A stretch of 9,255 nt of DNA from Coriobacteriia bacterium (lineage in GTDB: Bacteria > Actinomycetota > Coriobacteriia > Anaerosomatales > PALSA-660), in the NCBI GenBank assembly GCA_003133285.1, contig PKWR01000049.1:1-9255 (forward strand). Direction: 5' to 3'. Of the stretch, positions 7,434-9,255 are shown piece by piece (the first letter of the stretch is position 1; the number at the start of each line of letters is the position of its first letter). A model generated the notes under the pieces. The model was not told the DNA's origin. It saw only the letters and a list, made by a program, of their open reading frames with translations, and did no database searches. The translations under genes and the position numbers were made by a program.

Positions 7434-7814
7434 GTCCGACCCACGCCTCGCGACGTACCTGACACCGTCAATGTCAGCGAAGTCCGCATCCTGTGTCCAA
7501 AGGGTCGCATCCGACGATTGCGCTGTAGCCAGCATGATGCTGTCCGCCATCGGGATGCCGAGGGCCACGCTGGTGCGCGCTGCCTCCAGCGCAAGGTGGA
7601 TCGAGAGATCGACGACGTCGCCTTGCTGCATCAGGGCTACCGCCTGCAGCGCGTCGCCCTCACCTCGCTGCTGAGAGACGCGCTTGAAGACCTCATAGAC
7701 ACTGACAGTCGGGACAATGAGTTCATCGGTTGTCTCGACCGCGGCGGCGAAGAAGTCGGCGTTCGGACCCGCCGCAAAGTACTCGAGCCACCCGGACGAG
7801 TCGACGACGTTCAC
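7431..7814 (-). CDS. vapC: PIN-domain ribonuclease toxin (VapC family)
   Basis: A 127-aa PIN-domain protein of normal VapC length. The acidic residues expected to bind the metal ion are in place: Asp5 (VVDSSGWLEY), Glu41 (VYEVFKR), Asp91 (MADSIMLATA) and Asp109/Asp111 (TQDADF). Family members are Mg-dependent endoribonucleases that usually cleave tRNA or rRNA, but the target here cannot be read from the sequence. The GTG start at 7814 overlaps the antitoxin stop by four bases (GTGA), so toxin translation should depend on antitoxin translation. No active-site residue is missing, so the toxin looks intact. Confidence 0.93.
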   Translation of the reverse strand: MNVVDSSGWLEYFAAGPNADFFAAAVETTDELIVPTVSVYEVFKRVSQQRGEGDALQAVALMQQGDVVDLSIHLALEAARTSVALGIPMADSIMLATAQSSDATLWTQDADFADIDGVRYVARRGSD

Positions 7815-8017
7815 AGGCGGTCACCTTCACGCGGGACGTCGGTGTCGATCCCGCGCAAGAAGCCCCGCATCTGCCGAACCGGCACGATGGGAACAAGCTC
7901 GACGCGATCGCCGTACTGGATCGCCTGCACCTTCTGACCCGGGCGCAGACCAAGTGACTCGCGAATGCCCTTGGGGATCACGACCTGGTACTTGGGCGAG
8001 ATGGTAACCGCGTCCAT
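7811..8017 (-). CDS. vapB: AbrB/MazE-like antitoxin (VapB family)
   Basis: A 68-aa protein whose first 45 residues are a swapped-hairpin AbrB/MazE DNA-binding domain (TISPKYQVVIPKGIRESLGLRPG type), with the usual VIPK and GLRPGQ elements. The C-terminal tail (QMRGFLRGIDTDV) should wrap and inhibit the PIN toxin. ATG 8017 is chosen because GGGAGG lies five bases upstream; an in-frame TTG at 8050 has no such site. Members of this family bind palindromes in their own promoter, and two TATCGATA palindromes lie just upstream. The neighbour that defines its role is the overlapping vapC. Confidence 0.92.
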   Translation of the reverse strand: MDAVTISPKYQVVIPKGIRESLGLRPGQKVQAIQYGDRVELVPIVPVRQMRGFLRGIDTDVPREGDRL

Positions 8018-8027
8018 CACGGCCTCC

Positions 8028-8084
8028 CTATCGATAGTGGTGTCGTACAACGTGCATACTATCGATAACGTCCGAGGTGTGCAA
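8028..8084 (-). promoter_or_regulatory. vapBC promoter with two TATCGATA operator palindromes
   Basis: The palindrome CTATCGATAG (8028-8037) and a second TATCGATA (8060-8067) have a 31-bp centre-to-centre spacing, close to three helical turns. On the minus strand a candidate -10 TAGTAT (8061 to 8056) lies 17 bases after TTGCAC (8084 to 8079). One operator copy therefore touches the -10 and the other lies just before the ribosome-binding site. This layout fits autorepression by VapB or the VapBC complex. The palindromes are certain, the promoter is probable and the repressor assignment is inferred. Confidence 0.65.
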
Positions 8085-8109
8085 CTGGCCGTGGCCGGGG
8101 TTCGGATTA

Positions 8110-8187
8110 ACGTTGGGCGCGTAGCCTGCGCGCCTATTCCCCGCCATTGTGCGCCTCGCAGGACGCGTCAAGTTGACGCGCTTGCCA
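8110..8187. repeat. Structured repeat flanking vapBC, copy 2
   Basis: The second copy of the unit at 7355-7433, in the same orientation. It shares acgttg-N-gcgcgtagcctgcgcgcc at one end and acgcgtc...tgacgc-N-cttg at the other. Its hairpins are perfect: GGCGCG-TAGCCTG-CGCGCC (8116-8134) and CGCGTCAA-G-TTGACGCG (8164-8180). It sits between the lipoprotein stop (8202) and the vapBC promoter, just as copy 1 follows the vapC stop. It might also act as a bidirectional transcription barrier, although no T tract is present. Confidence 0.7.
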
Positions 8188-8201
8188 GGCGCGAAGCAGG
8201 C

Positions 8202-8762
8202 CTACGGAACCAGGCGGGCCGCCTCGTCGCTCAGCACCACGAAGAAGCTCCTCGAGGCGCCGCCGATCGGTTCGAAGGTGGCGAGCGCCGCGCTTGCGTA
8301 CTGACGGGTGAGGTCGGTCAGCCGGGTTCGCTGCCCCTCGCTGACTTCGCCGGCGCGAGCGGGCGGCATGATGTCTCCGTTGGCGATGATCCAACTCAGC
8401 CGAATGGTCTTCTCGACGGCAACCTTGGGATTGGCCTTTGCACCGGCAATATCTTGTGCGACTCGTCTTCCGACCGCTTCCGAGTCCGTCGCGACGAACG
8501 CGGAGGTAGCTGCGGTCCGCGACCCCGACGCGACCGCGCGCATGTAGGACTTGACCAGAGCGGTCATCAGTCGCGCCTCGGCCTGCGTGAACGGCGGCGC
8601 AGTCGTATTGGCCGATGGTGTCGCCGTGGACGTCGCGGGCGCTGCTGTGGCAGCCGCCGACACTGCACTTGGCGGCGCAGAGGATGTTGCGCTCGTCGAT
8701 GTGGCACAACCGGTCAGGAACAACACGAACGCGCTTGCGAGGAGGATTGTTGCCAGTTTCAC
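8202..8762 (-). CDS. Hypothetical lipoprotein
   Basis: A 186-aa protein. Residues 2-19 form a lipoprotein signal peptide with lipobox LTGC (Cys19). About 35 residues of Ala/Ser/Thr/Pro linker follow, then a mostly helical domain of about 130 residues (FTQAEARLMTALVKSYMRAV ... SFFVVLSDEAARLV). It should be anchored on the outer face of the membrane. I do not recognise the domain and assign no function. GTG 8762 is preceded by CAGGGGG six bases upstream; the frame is open further up, but that extension overlaps the neighbouring gene and lacks a signal peptide. It follows the 8797-9183 gene by 34 bases and is probably co-transcribed with it. Confidence 0.75.
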   Translation of the reverse strand: MKLATILLASAFVLFLTGCATSTSATSSAPPSAVSAAATAAPATSTATPSANTTAPPFTQAEARLMTALVKSYMRAVASGSRTAATSAFVATDSEAVGRRVAQDIAGAKANPKVAVEKTIRLSWIIANGDIMPPARAGEVSEGQRTRLTDLTRQYASAALATFEPIGGASRSFFVVLSDEAARLVP

Positions 8763-8796
8763 TGTGACCCCCTGTACCGGTGTGCGGTGGCACGTT

Positions 8797-9183
8797 TCAG
8801 AACTCGATGACGAACACGCCGACCTTGGTGATCCCGTCGGACAGGTAGACCGGAATCTCTTGGGCCGTGCCTGCTCGGGCCGCCTGTATGCGCAGGGCCT
8901 CCTGCGGTGTCTTGGGCTCGGGACCCTCGAGATCCGTGCGCAGTGAGTAGCCGACCTTGCCGTTGGTTGCCTCGACTTTGATGAGGTCGGGTTCGTCCTG
9001 CGGTGACCGAGCATCCAGACCGGAACCGTACGTCATGCCCGACGCGTTCCTTGACCAGTTCGTCGCGGAATCCCTCGTGGAAGCGATTGCGATGGCTGAG
9101 AAGCCAACGACCAACACCACAACGGTTGCGAGGCTGACGATCATCGCCCGACGAGTCAGATGCGCCCCTGGTAGTCCGTACAC
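8797..9183 (-). CDS. Hypothetical single-pass membrane protein
   Basis: A 128-aa protein with a short N-terminus containing RR at 11-12, a hydrophobic helix at about 13-34 and an outer domain of about 90 residues. The charge pattern predicts the N-terminus inside and the domain outside. The outer domain has the run NGKVGY..RTDLEG.EPKTPQEAL and ends with IPVYLSDGITKVGVFVIEF. From memory this arrangement recurs in hypothetical proteins of Gram-positive bacteria, but I cannot attach a function. GTG 9183 is chosen for the AGGGGGG ribosome-binding sequence about 8 bases upstream; a TTG at 9222 is possible but weaker. It is the first gene of a likely two-gene unit with the lipoprotein gene. Confidence 0.7.
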   Translation of the reverse strand: MYGLPGAHLTRRAMIVSLATVVVLVVGFSAIAIASTRDSATNWSRNASGMTYGSGLDARSPQDEPDLIKVEATNGKVGYSLRTDLEGPEPKTPQEALRIQAARAGTAQEIPVYLSDGITKVGVFVIEF

Positions 9184-9225
9184 GCGACCCACCCCCCTGG
9201 TGGCTGCGGTCGGTCCGGTCAAGCT

Positions 9226-9252
9226 GGGAGCAACGCGGCTGCGGTCGCTCCC
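9226..9252. repeat. Inverted repeat upstream of the 8797-9183 gene
   Basis: gggagc (9226-9231) and gctccc (9247-9252) form a 6-bp inverted repeat with a 15-base loop. An 11-base direct repeat ggctgcggtcg (9202 and 9237) overlaps it. This could be the terminator of a gene beyond the window edge or part of the promoter region, but no T tract is visible. No clear promoter was found in 9184-9255. Confidence 0.3.
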
Positions 9253-9255
9253 GGC

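Noticed and set aside
7355..8187. Classification of the vapBC-flanking repeats as integron attC sites
   Set aside because: GTTRRRY and RYYYAAC cores are not present at the expected opposite ends of both copies, and no integrase is in the window. I kept them as unclassified structured repeats.
7965..8810. A 281-codon plus-strand frame across vapB, repeat copy 2 and the lipoprotein gene
   Set aside because: It has low-complexity Arg/Gly/Cys-rich content, no ribosome-binding site, and runs antisense to genes with a signal peptide and family motifs.
1..9255. CRISPR arrays, insertion sequences, rRNA or complete tRNA genes
   Set aside because: I saw no regularly spaced repeats, transposase motifs or structural RNA consensus other than the riboswitch.

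Overview
The window is high-GC DNA with every supported gene on the minus strand, frequent GTG starts and two lipoproteins with clean LTGC lipoboxes. This fits an actinobacterial chromosome. That placement rests on composition and protein style only, and the exact lineage cannot be read from the sequence.

Reading in the direction of transcription (high to low coordinates), the right part (9255 to 8202) holds two small exported or membrane-anchored proteins. They are a 128-aa single-pass protein and a 186-aa lipoprotein, spaced like an operon, and neither has a function I can name. Next comes a compact VapBC-type toxin-antitoxin pair (8017 to 7431) with a palindromic operator in its promoter. 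The pair is bracketed by two direct copies of a roughly 78-base structured repeat whose ends are conserved and whose centre is not.

The middle (7159 to 2532) is filled by two genes that look like nucleic-acid processing or defence functions. The first is a 1134-aa protein that combines a PD-(D/E)XK-like N-terminal segment, an N6-adenine methyltransferase core and a type ISP-like specificity region, with no helicase. The second, 53 bases downstream, is a 389-aa NERD (nuclease-related) domain protein with a membrane segment and an extra C-terminal domain.

The left part (2520 to 1) is a vitamin B12 uptake operon, btuF-btuC-btuD. Its own promoter lies against the 3' end of the NERD gene. A clear cobalamin riboswitch follows, then a strong GC-rich hairpin that probably acts as the attenuator, and then the lipoprotein binding protein, the permease and the start of the ATPase, which runs off the window. 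High B12 should terminate transcription before btuF.

The most unusual parts are the repeat pair around vapBC and the helicase-less type ISP-like enzyme next to a NERD membrane protein. The B12 operon is ordinary apart from its rather compact riboswitch.
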